Shown: positions 35,601-47,755, counted from the first letter of the stretch. The stretch is 64,000 nucleotides of DNA from Scolanthus callimorphus (GCA_033964015.1 CM066922.1:24352507-24416506); one strand, 5' to 3'. Notes: generated by a model not told the origin, from the sequence alone. Translations and numbers: made by a program.

Positions 35601-37473
35601 CACCATTATACCGAAGTTTCAAGAAATTCAGGTTGGGAGATAAATGGTACAGTCATTTTTTTTTTTCGGTCATCCCAGTTCGAACAAGCGAAAAATTCTG
35701 GTTGGTTTGTTGAGACATAAGTGACCCTGCATGGGAAAACGTATAATAACGACTTTCCGTTTTTTGGGCCAAAACGAATGGGTAACAAACGACTTTTGCA
35801 GCCGTTCAAACGTCTTGCATAAACGACCGAACGGGATTTTTCAACGAACGAGTTTACGAAACAAGCCCTGCTTACGAACAAGCGCCGAGTAAATTACGAA
35901 AAGCATCGGATAGAGTACTGCTAAAGCCCGGTCCCCTGAAAACGATCTGCCATTAGAGCGTGCGATGGCATAAAACAGCGCCTTTAAAACAACAATCAGA
36001 ACATCGCGAAATAAAAATGAACAGGGCTTTGCAAAATGACATCAAGAATAATGCTCTCAAAGTGAGAGATAAAAGTAAGAACTTCATGTATGCGGGTAGA
36101 TCCTACGATGCAAAAATAACAATACCCACGTGCGAATACTAGTGACACGGCGCGAATGTCGAGTTACAGTATAGGCTTCCAGAACAAGCAGGGTGAACTT
36201 GGCGCAGCCTGAAACTGATGGCATTCACTGTCAAGCGCAGAACGTAAACAAAAAGTTCGTGTAAAACTTACCCGACGTCTCAGTCGATTTCACGGCATTC
36301 CAATTCCTGTTTCAAGGTTCAGAAATACTAACAATGCACTATGCATGACTTTTATCCCTTCAAAGCACAGTTTGAGTGCGATTTGCAGTACTGAGCACGA
36401 CAGAACTTCTAGCCGCCCAGAGGACAAGACGTGTTTGTGATACACACTAATTACATATTCATTAAACTGGTTCGCACTTTTTATTCAATCTCTCAGTAGA
36501 ATTCCTTTGTTACCTTTGTTCTTCTCTCGTTCTTTCTTCTTTTTCTTTCTATCCACAAAGCATAGACTCAACTGCAATTCTTTGAGAATGCAAAAAGGGA
36601 AGTATTTTCGATAAACAACCGAAAATAAAAGTGAACAACAACAAATTCATAAGATACATTGCGTCGCGTCGCGCCGCGACATTTTACTTCACGGAAAAGT
36701 ACAGAAAACGCGTTTCAAAAAGATCGAAATACATTTTTCTATTGAGCACCTATTTCCAAGATATAACAAATTCGGGAGATTTTACTTGAATACAGAGAGC
36801 CCAGGAGATGACGTAAAAAAACCCGGGAGATTCCCGGGTAATCTAGGAGTATTTTAATCAGAATATAAATATTGTGCATGTTTGTTTTTCACTTTGCATT
36901 GAATTGCTTTTGCTATCCATCGTACGCCGCTCGTTTTCCGACAAAACTACGAACGCATTGAAATAAACGACTTTACTCGTTCAAACGTTATCGAAAATTT
37001 TAAAAACGACTTTGCGTTCCGTTTGAACGGCTTTTTAATTAGCATAATCGACTTTTAAAGTCGTTCAAACGACTTTGAGGTTAATGAGCACGATTTTTTC
37101 AGCCGTGCAAACGACTTTTCAGGTCGTTTGAACGGGTACCGAACGACTTAAGGCAAAAAACGGAAAGTCGTTATTATACGTTTTCCCATGCAGGGTCACA
37201 ATTAATGGTTCAAACCATTTCGGTTGGGTTGACCAGTCGCGAGAGGACTAAAACTGAGAAATTAGTTGAAAATCCTGAGTCTGTTGTACCGGAATGAATG
37301 GACAACCTCTGAAAGTAAACCATTCATTCTAACCGGTATTACCAAAAATTAACTGTACCATTTATCTCCAAACCTGAATTTCCAGGAATTTTGGCATAAT
37401 GGTAAGCAGCCTGTTGAGACAATCCGCTCCTTCGAACCAGGATGACCGAAAAAAATGACTGTACCATTTATTT
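35601..37473. mobile_element. Three-layer nested inverted-repeat complex
   Basis: Layer 1: 35601-35655 pairs with 37349-37403. Layer 2: 35645-35685 (GGTACAGTCATTTTTTT...) pairs with 37433-37473. Layer 3: 35721-35766 (GTGACCCTGCATGGGAAAAC ...) pairs with 37152-37199. The interior is rich in AACGACTTT words and lacks a transposase. Layers 1 and 2 share the TAAATGGTACAGT arm on the left. Confidence 0.6.
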
Positions 37474-37493
37474 CCTCTAAAGCAATAGAATCG

Positions 37494-37821
37494 ACAGAGC
37501 GGAAATGACCTGCTTAGATCACTAAATTTCAAATAGTAAAGTAAGGTGAGCTCAGATAAGCTTGATTTTTTGCATACAGACTCCTTGTCTGATTAAAAGC
37601 ATAATATCAAAAATGGCTTTTTTCTAATGGATCCGTCTTTGAGATATTAAGCTTTATTTAAACTTTGGTTTCCGTACCATTTTATGGGAGAATTAGTACT
37701 TTGATCAGGAATTATGCAAGCTTTGCTCAATCATATCTAAAATTCATATCACGGAATCTTGAGCTTATATATTGAAATTTGGCAAATTTAGACATTTCAT
37801 TTTTGGTCATTTCTGCTATGT
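37494..37821. mobile_element. MULE-like MITE with ACAGAGCGGAAATGACC ends
   Basis: Inverted ends ACAGAGCGGAAATGACC / GGTCATTTCTGCTATGT; CAATAGAATC duplicated on both sides (37483-37492 and 37822-37831). The same family is at 47756-48135 and 51978-52357. A duplication of about 10 bp fits Mutator-like elements. Confidence 0.7.
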
Positions 37822-37831
37822 CAATAGAATC

Positions 37832-38779
37832 ACAAATTTGAAAGGTAAGAAACATAAATGTCTTTTGTGTGTTTATAAACCTTTTCTGCAAGAAAAAATA
37901 TTTCATTGTGTAGATTTTTAGCCTGATATCATGTCATGCGACCATCTTCGCCAAATGGTCAGAATTCAACAGAGACACAAAACTGAATTCTGTATTCCTA
38001 ATCATTGAGTATTTTCACTCCATTGGACTATTGAACAGATATCAATAAAACTAAAAACCAAAAAAAATACCATTAACGATTTATAGTTTTGACGACTTCG
38101 AAGTTGCCTTGATTATTTACTCTGCAAGACGCAAAGTGTGATACTCTGATACCCACTCGCACAAATCTGATTCCACAAATTTCAAATAAAGGTTTAAAAC
38201 AACCCTTGATCTTTATGTTTTGACAATTAGCATTAAAACATGCAGGATAAGGACTCCAGCAAGAACACCGAAGTGACCCACCCTGGGTCAAATGTTGTGA
38301 AAATCAGTTCGTAGCATCACAAACGTCAAATCTCTGTATAGTGTTGCTCTCTATATAAAGCAACTCAAGAAAGGAGATAGATTGTTATTGTCTCAGCCAG
38401 GTCAAAAATGATATAGATATTCTTAAGTCGTCTGCTGCTGCTGTTTTGTTCGGACTAATCATTCATTTTTTGTGTAATACACATTTGCATGAGTGATGAA
38501 ACAAACCCTTGTAATGTTAAACGCTGATAAATGATACCGCTTGCTATATTCACATCTTCAGGGAAACCTTTTTTCTGAAACATAATATTTCGAAACCAGA
38601 AGAGCTTAATGTAGGGAAAAAAGCCTTTTCACAGTTAAGTTTGAATCTTATCTGAGAGGATGTTGACTACCCGGCAGCTAGTAAATATAATCTGACCAAC
38701 TCTAAGATGTAATGGCTGATTGCATTTTTAAACCACCCAAGGGGGGTTGATAATTACATTTCTATAGCGCTATTTCTAA
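37832..38779. other. Gene-less stretch
   Basis: AT-rich, no coding support or structured repeat noticed. Confidence 0.4.
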
Positions 38780-38789
38780 TGAAATCCAA

Positions 38790-39375
38790 TACCCTGGATA
38801 CCAGAGGTTCGAAGCTTCACCCGTTTACTGACACGTGACACGGTAAGCCAAGACGCAGTGATAGCAGGGGCTTGGCATGAGGAGCGAAGCAACAAGCCTC
38901 TGGCCTCACAGCCATGTTTTCTCAGTTCCGCTAGTACAGAATTTGTACTACGGAGCTGATTGGCTGGTTGCTTATAATCCACAGAAGCCGCTTTATGTTT
39001 CGTGAGTTGACAGCACGTGATTCTTATTATATTTGACCTTTGAAACCGACGTGCAGTGGCACAGACAAAGTTAATTGATTCCAGGCACGTGATAATCTAC
39101 GTTTTCAGGTTTTTGAATAAAAACTTCAAAGAAATACCAAACAGAGGTTCTGTTTGAGTAAAGCTTTTGAGCTTTGATTAAATCGTTGAAGCGTATCTTG
39201 CAAACATCAAACCATCAAACTTTGACAGCTGAGACAAAGAAACTTGAAACAATGCGTGACTGGAACTGAGAAAACAAGGACGTGAGGCCAGAGGCTCCTC
39301 GCTTCGCTCGTCGATCAGTAAATAATATGCGTTTTGTAAACAAGGGAAGCTTGGAGACACTGGTACCCAGAGAAG
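38790..39375. mobile_element. Inverted-repeat element
   Basis: GCCTCTGGCCTCAC and TTTTCTCAGTTCC (38895-38930) pair with GGAACTGAGAAAAC and TGAGGCCAGAGGC (39265-39297). Outer words ATACCAG and CTGGTACC suggest the ends. Non-coding. Confidence 0.45.
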
Positions 39376-39479
39376 GGGGTTGAGGACCTATGGAAAATTT
39401 TCCAGGGAGTATTGGACAGTGGAAATTGTGTCTGGAGGGAGGGGTAAAAAAGAACTTTCCAGGGACATTTTATCCCAAA

Positions 39480-39605
39480 ATAGATTTTCCAGCGGTATTT
39501 TGCAACAAAAAAATGGAAATTCCAGGGGAGGGCATCCTTTATGAGGCTGGAAATTCCAGGGGAGGGGGTCTGATCCATGAGTGGAAATTCCAGGGGAGGG
39601 GGTGG
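39480..39605. repeat. Minisatellite, GGAAATTCCAGGGGAGGG unit
   Basis: Three to four copies of GGAAATTCCAGGGGAGGG with spacers of varying length. Confidence 0.65.
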
Positions 39606-39811
39606 GAGCTCCTTGACCGCCCAGTGTGGTTTAAAAATACAATCAACCAATGCATGGGATCCTCTGGGGACATATGAAACTATGCTGCATGCGAACATGC
39701 AAAAAGACGTCAACAAATTTATATGATTTGCTTATCATCAATGACGATTCCACAGTGTGGCTTTGATTATGTGATAGGATACTAAATTCAGTTTGGGATA
39801 GGGTATCTAAA

Positions 39812-40829
39812 TCAGCCGGGGGCGGATGTGGGTAAAACATGGACAGGGACGTGGGACGGGGACGTCGGCAGGGACGTGACCCGGGACGCGGATTTGGGTG
39901 AACGAAAATGCGAAAATATAACATTTCATGGTACCTCATTCACTCTTGGGTAAATTTAGTACATGGACACCACACAAAAAAAAATCCGCGTCTGAACAGG
40001 CAATAAAATCGTATCTCGAGAAGGTAACACGGACGAACAAACTTGGTCAAAGTTGTTTAGAGAGCAAGGGGGGTGGAACACATAACCATGTGATGTGACG
40101 TCATCGATTGCCGTTTATGACGTCATCGAAACAAGAAAAAATCATGTCTCAACAAGGAAACACTGTCAGGCAATCAAGCTTCATCACCAGAGCCTGGGAG
40201 AATGGTTTCAAGGGTATGTAACACCATGGTCATGTGGTGTCACGTCATTGATGACGTCATCAAAATAAGAAAAAATATCTCAAGAAGGAAACACTGTCAG
40301 ACAACTAATGGGTAACTTTGTTTTGAGGGTGCGGCTTGAAGTGGTCATGTGATACCGTATGACATCAATGACGTTGCATCAAAACATGAGAAAAAAAAAC
40401 GCATGGAGGGAAATCGATGGCGATGGCGTGACCATGTGACCATGGTGTTGCACCCCCCTTGCCCATTAAAAGCTTTGATCAAGTTTGCTGACAGCTGTTC
40501 CCTTCTCGATTACCTCATGCCACGTGGCCATAGTGTTGCAACCCCTTGTCCTTGAAACAATCAACTAAGTTTGGTTGCCTGCCACAGTGTTCCCCTCTAA
40601 AGATGCGCTTTTTTCTTGTTTTGAATGACGTCATTGACAGTGTCAGCTAGTTAAATTTAACCAAATGTGGTGTCCATGTACTAAATTTACCCAAGCGTGA
40701 ACAAGGTACCATGAAATGTTATATTTTCGCATTTTCGTTCACCCAAATCCGCGTCCCGGGTCACGTCCCCGACGACGTCCCCATCCCGCGTCCCCGTCCA
40801 TGTTTTACCCATATCCGCCGGGGGCAGGG
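39812..40829. mobile_element. 1-kb element with 164-bp inverted ends
   Basis: 39812-39975 and 40666-40829 are close complements (CGGATGTGGGTAAAACATGG ... TACATGGACACCACA). The middle holds imperfect repeats of about 120 bp with AAGGAAACACTGTCAG and TGACGTCATC words. No coding capacity. Confidence 0.7.
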
Positions 40830-41240
40830 TATTACATTTAAGGCCAAGTTTCAACATTCTAGCTGCATTTTCTGAAATGTTTAGTCGCAAAATTTGAAAA
40901 GCTAAATGTTTGAGGAAAGCATGCTGAAATGCTGATTGGGTGAAACGAAATAGAACGCGAAATTTCAATTTTCAAATTGTGCCCTCTGGACCCTTCTGTA
41001 GTACCTAAAGGTTGAGGCAGGACACCCCTACCATTGATTATAGGGAGTACCTCTTCCTCCCCCCCCCCCCCTGTATCATGTATCAATGGCGCTTGGACTA
41101 TAATATGGACTATGCCTATGGACAAAAATGTTGTCTCTGCATGCAGGAAACTATGTACACAAGTAACCACTCAGTGTTGTTCAGTGTTGTAGAATAAATG
41201 TTGTGTATTGACTTATAAAAGTTGTTTCCCAACACAGCTT

Positions 41241-42328
41241 CGCCTGAATTTCAGCCGTCTTTTCTTCCTACACTCCAACGTTGCGGGAGAAAAAAGGACT
41301 GAATGCCGACTTCCAACAACATGCCCAGGAGTTGCGTGATTATCAAGATTTTGAGACTGGATGGTGATTGGTTAGTTTTCTTAATGAGCATTTATATTAT
41401 GCATAATTTCAGCGACAAGAGAGCTGCATTCAAAGGTGGATACATGGCAGCCCACAGAACGGCTAAAATTTATCCAGAAAAATATATATCAGCCCGGTGA
41501 GAATATTATGTACCTGTTATAAAAGACCAAGTGATCTTAGGGAACCACATAACATGCGGCACAATATCATTTACTCACGGATTTCACAGGCCGAAAACTC
41601 GGCGTGTTGATACTTTCACCTCCAAACACCCTAAATTTTAGATTCTTAAAATTGTTATGCAACTTCCAATCGCTAACAAGCGAATCTGGGGCCTGTAATG
41701 CTGATGGTAATGCTATAGCGATTTCCTCGAAATCAGAGTCAGCATGATGTATTTTGACAAGAAAACATTTTAGTCATGCGAATCCGAGAAAACCGTCAGC
41801 TGCCGTCAGATCAAAGCCATTTCTGTTCCTACTGTACAACTCTTTGGTGCTTTAAAATTATGAAATAATATCTCAAAAAGTTGGGACGTTGTTTTGGAAA
41901 TCATTTTAAGAAAGTTTGGTCTCTGAGGAGTCGGACTTCAATACTGTCGAAGCTTACTTTGTACTCATTCGTCAAAGTGAATTGCTAGTTCGCGATGAGT
42001 TCACGAGCCTGGAGTGAATCCAATTTTCTGCATGCAGTGTGTTTCTAAGATCACTTGGCCTTTAGTAACAGGCACATAATATTCTTACCAGGCTGAGGTA
42101 TATCTTTCCGGATAAATTTTAGCCGTTCTGTGGGCTGCCATGTATCTGCCTTTGAGAGCAGTTCTCTTGTCACTGAAATGCATAAATATAGCTCATAAGA
42201 AAATTGACCAATCACCATCCATTCTCAAGATCTTGAGAATTACGCAACTCCTGGGCACGTTTTTGGAAGTCGGCATTTTTTCTCCTGCAACGTTTAGTGT
42301 AGGAAGAAAAGATGGCTGAAATTCAGGC
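41241..42328. repeat. Long inverted repeat, about 300-bp arms
   Basis: 41241-41540 pairs with 42045-42328 over the whole length with scattered mismatches, around a unique 0.5-kb spacer. Arms contain TGGCAGCCCACAGAACGGCT and CCAAGTGATCTTAG. No coding support. Confidence 0.7.
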
Positions 42329-42489
42329 TATCCACAGCTTAGGTTCTGCACTTCCCCATACATTCTTATAGAACTTTTTCAGAAAATGTTGCACCATCAC
42401 AACTGTTTGTTGTAGCCTGCGATGCATCATGGGAGCAAATAGGTATAAAACAGAATCATGAACACTGGTTTTTAGGATAAATAGCCATA

Positions 42490-42920
42490 CTTAAAGCAGT
42501 TTTCACATGACTGTCGGGAAAACAATTGCAATTGAGCAATCACTAGCCAATAAGAATCAAGAGAAATCACGACTTGCTCCTAAATGGCTTTTTTCTCAGC
42601 CAATTTCAAGCCGAACTTATTACTAAGTAATGACACAATGGACGATTCCAGCTATAAGGGCATGCTCTCTTCTTTATTCAGAAACACCCAAGCCATGTCC
42701 CACAACTACCAGCATGCAGCACCCACTTTTTTAACAGTTCGTTCGACAAATCTCCCACATCTACTGACATGCAGTTAACGCGACATGCATTATAGCTGGA
42801 ATCGTCCATTGTATTTACTACAGAATTTGATTAGCTGATAAAAACGAGTAGCCAATGAGAATGCAAAGCAATCACAATTACATAACAAGTTTTGACAGTC
42901 ATGTGAAATCCGCTCCATCG
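42490..42920. mobile_element. Nested MITEs (outer TTTCACATGACTGTC, inner AATGGACGATTCCAGC)
   Basis: Outer ends TTCACATGACTGTC (42495) and GACAGTCATGTGAAA (42894) enclose an inner element 42637-42813 with ends AATGGACGATTCCAGCTATA and its complement. Related outer ends occur near 5611 and 43665. Confidence 0.6.
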
Positions 42921-43052
42921 CCCTGCTTTTATAGGTCTACATGCAATATGCCAAATGATTCTACAATATATCGCTCACAAGAAATTTTGTACTGGGTTAA
43001 AATGAGAATTCCTTCTTCTTAGTTTCTCCCATGACGCACCATTTGCTACGAC

Positions 43053-43517
43053 TAGGCTCAGATAAATTATGCTGGCATAATTTTGAGCATAATACTATAG
43101 TTGGAGCATCGAGCATAATGCCCATATTTTTCTGAATTATTTTTTTAAATAGCACTGACGGCTTCCTCTATGATCGCACAGGCTTCCTGTGGTTGTCTGA
43201 TTTATTCTTTTCTGTTCTCTGTTTTCAAATAAAACCAACATTTCATGCAAAACAAGTGAGTGCAGTCTGTTTTGATCCTTCCAAGAAAGGATTTTTAAGT
43301 CTTATATTTTTTAAAGGCTTGGCTGCTAATATTGGAGGCCTGTACCCTTTGGCTGCCAATGTTTTTTTATAAACGGGCATGGAAAAGTGTGTCGCAAAAA
43401 ATATTATGTCGAGCATTATGGTTTTTTTCGAGCATTATTTTGAGCATAATGCTATGTTTTTCGGAGCAATGCTCAAAAGCATAATACTCGAATTTTCGAG
43501 CATAATTTATCTGACCC
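43053..43517. mobile_element. hAT-like MITE with 8-bp target duplication
   Basis: Ends TAGGCTCAGATAAATTATGC and GCATAATTTATCTGACCC; GCTACGAC flanks both sides (43045-43052 and 43518-43525). The interior is full of GAGCATAAT words in both orientations. Confidence 0.7.
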
Positions 43518-43525
43518 GCTACGAC

Positions 43526-44320
43526 AGTTTGACGGTGCAACCTTTTCTGAAATGAGTGTATGCAATTAGAGTCAGATGACTGTTGTGAGCAATTCGCAAT
43601 TACTTTGTAATCACTCCTATAGGTTTTATTCAGAATTGGTGTAATCACTTTGCGATTGGTTTCACTACAGTCATGTGAAAACCGCTCTATCGGCTCTGTT
43701 GTCATGCTAACATTTGTTTAGTCTTGTTTATGCAGCTAGGTTACAGCCCTTTGCTGGAGAAAAACATATCTCAAAGTTTTTCAAAATTCTCCAAGAAAGC
43801 AGTTACAGTCTGTCACTAACCTTGATCCTCACAGACTGAACGAAGTGCCTGAAAGAAGCCCCATAATATTGTAAACGAATGTTTGATGTTGAGGCCGCGT
43901 TGAGAGAAACTTCACTTTAAGTCACACGCTCTCTTCACTCAGGCACCTCACTGCAGCATTCAGTCGCTAAATTACGATTTTTCTCTCAGCTAAGCATTCC
44001 CTGCTCATCAAAGAATATACAGGCAGTACTGCAATTACTTAAAAGGGAATAATTTCAGCGTGTTTGAGGGGAAAAAGCGAGAGAGAGAGCCATCCCTGTT
44101 ACTTTCCCGCTCACTCGATCACAAATCCGCTCGTGCCGCTTCACCACCAAAGCGAGGTTCAATTTGTATTCCCGTACGGGCTTCTGGGATCGGGAATTGT
44201 GTACCACAGGAGTCCCATGCAAGAATAGATTTAAGGCTTTTTAAATCGAACACAGCGATTCCAGACACCATCTGCTAGGCCATCGACCTTTGCGAGCGTG
44301 TGACAGGCTCAAGTGTCTCT
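43526..44320. other. Gene-less stretch
   Basis: Contains a CAGTCATGTGAAAACCGCTC repeat end near 43668. No supported gene; a 72-codon frame at 44060 has no features. Confidence 0.4.
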
Positions 44321-44329
44321 GTGGACTAA

Positions 44330-44830
44330 TAAGGGTGGACCATTAGAATTTTGGGAGGGGGTGGCAATTTTTTTGCGTATGAATTTCTTTTTCGGGGATC
44401 AGGTTGTGCAAATTTTTTTTCGGACTCGAAGGCCATGTACGAATTTTTTTTTTCGCAGACACACGAAAAATATCTTCTGTAATACACGTTATACCGTACA
44501 TACCGAAACTTCTCAGAGAGACAGGTATAGACAGTGGGAAAGGATAAACCCACGAGGGGTAGAGGGTAGACCTGCGCATCGAGCAAAACCTGTTCCCGTG
44601 GCGTTCCGTTTCCCACCAGGCCGTCCAAATCCTATTGCTGTATGTCAAAAACTCATGATGTGTATGTATAATCAACAAAATTTTCTAATACTATATATTT
44701 ATTGGTTGTGTTAAAAAAGAATGAAGCTGTTAAACGTTTTCGCCATCCCCCGGCCCCTATTTTGACCTAGAAGAATATTTTTTTCTTCCGTTGCGCGCCC
44801 GAATTTCGATAAGCGCGCCCGAATTTCGAT
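44330..44830. repeat. Dispersed repeat, copy 1
   Basis: Nearly the same as 62430-62890: GGGGATCAGGTTGTGCAA, AAGGCCATGTACGA, TTTCGCAGACACAC, GACCTGCGCATCGAGCA, AAACGTTTTCGCCATCCCC. Non-coding; long T runs interrupt it. Confidence 0.65.
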
Positions 44831-44841
44831 AAGGCCTACGG

Positions 44842-45345
44842 CCGGTAGCACGGCGTTTGCCGCGCACGAGATCGACCTAATTGATTGGGTCGACCCAGAA
44901 TTCTGGATCGACGAGCCGTGCCGGGAATCACGACTCTGGCCATGGTGCGGCGTGGCGGCAAACGGCGTTCTAGAGTCGCACCAAACTTACTTGTAATTTA
45001 TGTGAATTAGCAAATAATGAATGCAAATTGCACTTTGTTGTGTCAAACCTGAAAATCAATTCCTCCCCCTCGTCGCAAAAGTCGGTGTCCCCCGGACAGA
45101 ACATGCGTAATGCCATACGACTCGCAAATACAAAATGGCGCCACATGAACTGGACTTTATTCAACCTAAACTCCATAAAAGTGCCCTTTTATTTGAGAGT
45201 TTTAAATTATTTTTCGAATGGAACTAATACAAATAAAATTAGATCAAAGACCGTCTTGAATTCATGGACTCTAATGTAGATCAGATAAGTTGTACTTTAC
45301 ACTTCGCAAGGTTTATAGAAAGCAGCCAGCTTTCTATAGCTCAGC
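44842..45345. other. GC-rich patch and unassigned sequence
   Basis: 44842-44985 is clearly more GC-rich than its surroundings, with GCACGGCGTTTGCCGC and CGGCAAACGGCG in near-inverted positions and a GGGTCGACCC core. The rest shows nothing. Confidence 0.4.
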
Positions 45346-45572
45346 CGGTGCGATCACAATTACTGCAAATTCATCCACAGCTAGGGAACTATCGGGCTAT
45401 CGATAAAGTAATGTGGCACCTATACCACTACTTTGATACCTCCTACGTACTATTTCTAATGAATCCAAAATGCGCCGTCAAGGCTAGCCTAATTCGCATC
45501 CGCTATGGTATAATGTTCTAATCGGCCTGAAAAACCTGTTCAGCCTGGTCCCAAAATTTATAGGTTCACATA

Positions 45573-45860
45573 AGACCCCGTTTACACTAGGGTAAATTGT
45601 CCCGGATACACGACGAATCCGGTATCATTTGTCAACGGAGACGTTTTGCCGTTTACACACAAATTTGTCAATCCGAGATCAAACTATCACGGATTGGGGT
45701 CATTTCTCCGGAGACGCGTCTACGGTTTTGAAAGTGGGATCATGTATTCAGGTGCATTTGTGTCCGTGGTATTTCGTAGTGTAAACGGTTCGCCTATCTG
45801 TATACTCGAAAACGCGTCTCCGTAGAAATTTTCGTCTCCGGAGATATTTGCTCTAGTGTA
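45573..45860. mobile_element. MITE with AAGACCCCGTTTACACT end
   Basis: The left end AAGACCCCGTTTACACTAGG and a right part with CTCTAGTGTAAAGTGT are inverted; GTAAACGG and CCGTTTACAC pair inside. Resembles the GACCCCGTCCACACT family at 53005. Confidence 0.55.
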
Positions 45861-46037
45861 AAGTGTTTGTTTACTGCATCCTTTTCAGCCACTACGATAG
45901 GTTCTTATCTTTCAGAGGTTGTAGTAGCGAAAATGTTTCTTTCGGTATGTTATTGTTTAGCAAGCAAGGCAACCATTTTTATGGTTAGAAAATCATTATG
46001 TATTACAGTAGTACTACAGTTCTTCTACCGATTTTAA

Positions 46038-46441
46038 GCAATTATTGGATGAGGTTTTTGTGATTTCCAGAATAAACAATGTCGAGACAAGTGGAATCAG
46101 GCGAGGCCGTAAGGCCGAGCCTGATTCCACTTGGCGAGATATTGTTTATTCTGGAAATCACAAAAACCGAATTCAATAATTGTTTTATTATACATTGATT
46201 CAGTGAAAATACTTTTTTTCTGTCAAGCAATTTCTTTTACACAAGCGCCTTGTTAAATAGGGGAAACATTCAAGGGCTGTAGTCCCATGAAACATTGCGG
46301 GCGTAGGATCAAGAATCAGCTAGCTGATTCTTCAAGAATCAGCATGCTGATTCTTGGAGACCCTTAAAGTGCGTGATTCCCAAAGTAAATCGCGCGCTTT
46401 TAGCCAATCAGAATCGAGATAGTGAGTTCAATGTATAATAA
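46038..46441. mobile_element. Foldback element, variable-palindrome family, copy 2
   Basis: 404 bp inserted at TA: the empty site is visible in both full duplicons (CCAATTTTATACATAATAAT at 50336 and 55221). Insert 46056-46166 is a palindrome (GTGATTTCCAGAATAAACAA and complement; inner AATCAGGC...GCCTGATT). Flanks AGCAATTATTGGATGAGG and CCGAATTCAATAATTG match copy 1. Confidence 0.75.
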
Positions 46442-46789
46442 TATACATAATAATGATGACCAATTTCACTGTAAGTCAAGCTGAACAGGTTAAAGATTTC
46501 GCTGTGTCACTTTGTTTTAATCTTCTTATTTGGAAGGTCTGTAAGTACTTTTCCTCACATCTTAGCGAAAAAAGCAGGAAAATTGACCAAAACTTGCAGA
46601 TACTCGAGAAACATCCTTCTCTTGATCGCCATTTTGTTTTTACCCCCCGCCGAGGGGCCTGAGTCACGTTTTGAACACCACAGGCAACCCGCGCGGATTT
46701 GCCATAAAAACGACAGCACTTTCTTGATATGGACAAAACATTTTAAGGATATCAAGACGTTATGTAATTAATGCTAGGACAAGTATCAC

Positions 46790-46918
46790 TGGTCCAACTA
46801 GATATGATGTCCATTAATCGGGAAGCCTATTTTTGGACATTCTGAAATATGATATCTGCTAATAACTTCGTAAATGAAAACATTATGCACGATATCTAGT
46901 TGGACTGATAAACTTGAA
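46790..46918. mobile_element. Small MITE with GTCCAACTAGATAT ends
   Basis: GTCCAACTAGATAT (46795) and ATATCTAGTTGGAC (46893-46912 region) are perfect complements over 14 bp. About 125 bp, non-coding. Confidence 0.55.
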
Positions 46919-47667
46919 GGTATGTCCTATTACTTCATTTAGTTTAATTGCAGGTTTGTTTGCATTTTCCACTCCTCGTCAAGCTTTGAAACGAATTTTT
47001 TTTAAACATAGGTCAAAGGTCGGGCTTTTGTTCCTATGGTAACAGCAACTTATTAAATTATCAAGGACGTTGAGGTCTTCAATATTGTAAGGGAATTGGA
47101 AGGATAAGTTGAACAGATGTTAACTTAGAACGAATCGAATGCTAAACAGGGCGTGGTCCCTTTGACCCAGGCATTAAAGTGCCTGAGGTTGACTGATACG
47201 ACAGATACGACAGATAACACTATATGAAAACCCGGCCTAACAGGAAATGGAGTGACGCAGACAGAAATATTTCAATTTGAAATTCCATCAACTATCGCGA
47301 TTCACCCTGCCACTCTGTGTTGTTGTGAGCCGTCAATATTTTGTGGAATTGACGGCTCAAAAACAGCTCGCAAAATTCAACTTTTTTCGCACGAATTAAT
47401 GTTTCATTTCATTGTCAATAGTTAGAAATAACGTTTAGCTATATTTCTAGCAAGATCCTATGGCAGAAAGAGATCTTTTCGCCGATAAAGATGGGAAAAT
47501 GTAACCGAAAATGCTCGAGCTCGTGCCGCGAAAAGTCCTTGTGATTGCGTGAGAGCGCGCGTAAATGTAATGACAATTGAAATTTCAATCGACAATAACA
47601 CTATTTCTTGCCATTTCCTCCAGAAATCTTCAAGAATCGCGATACAATATTAATAACGATTTTGAGA

Positions 47668-47750
47668 CGGCAATTCCCCATAATGTTGACGGCGTTGGAA
47701 GAAATATTTTCTCCCAACTAGCCGTCAACATTTTGTGGAATTGCCGTCTC
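47668..47750. repeat. Inverted repeat GACGGCAATTCC
   Basis: GACGGCAATTCCCCATAATG pairs with the complement ending in GGAATTGCCGTC; copy in unit B at about 51889-51972. It abuts the MULE-like MITE. Confidence 0.6.
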
Positions 47751-47755
47751 AAAAG

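Larger units (their letters stand above)
45349..46530. repeat. Third, partial copy of the NNMT duplicon (3' flank only)
   Basis: Matches the sequence downstream of both methyltransferase genes: ATCACAATTACTGCAAATTC, AGAGGTTGTAGTAGCGAAAA, TGATGACCAATTTCACTGTA. It stops after the tail region, so no coding part is present. Interrupted by a MITE at 45573-45860 and the foldback element at 46038-46441. Confidence 0.7.

Noticed and set aside
35606..37200. Transposase gene inside the nested inverted repeats
   Set aside because: Frames on both strands are short and made of the iterated AACGACTTT words.
44060..44714. Frames of 72 and 133 codons on the + strand
   Set aside because: The second lies in a dispersed repeat also found at 62.4 kb; the first has no recognisable feature.
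45264..45521. 85-codon frame ending near the duplicon fragment
   Set aside because: It overlaps sequence that is non-coding 3' flank in units A and B.
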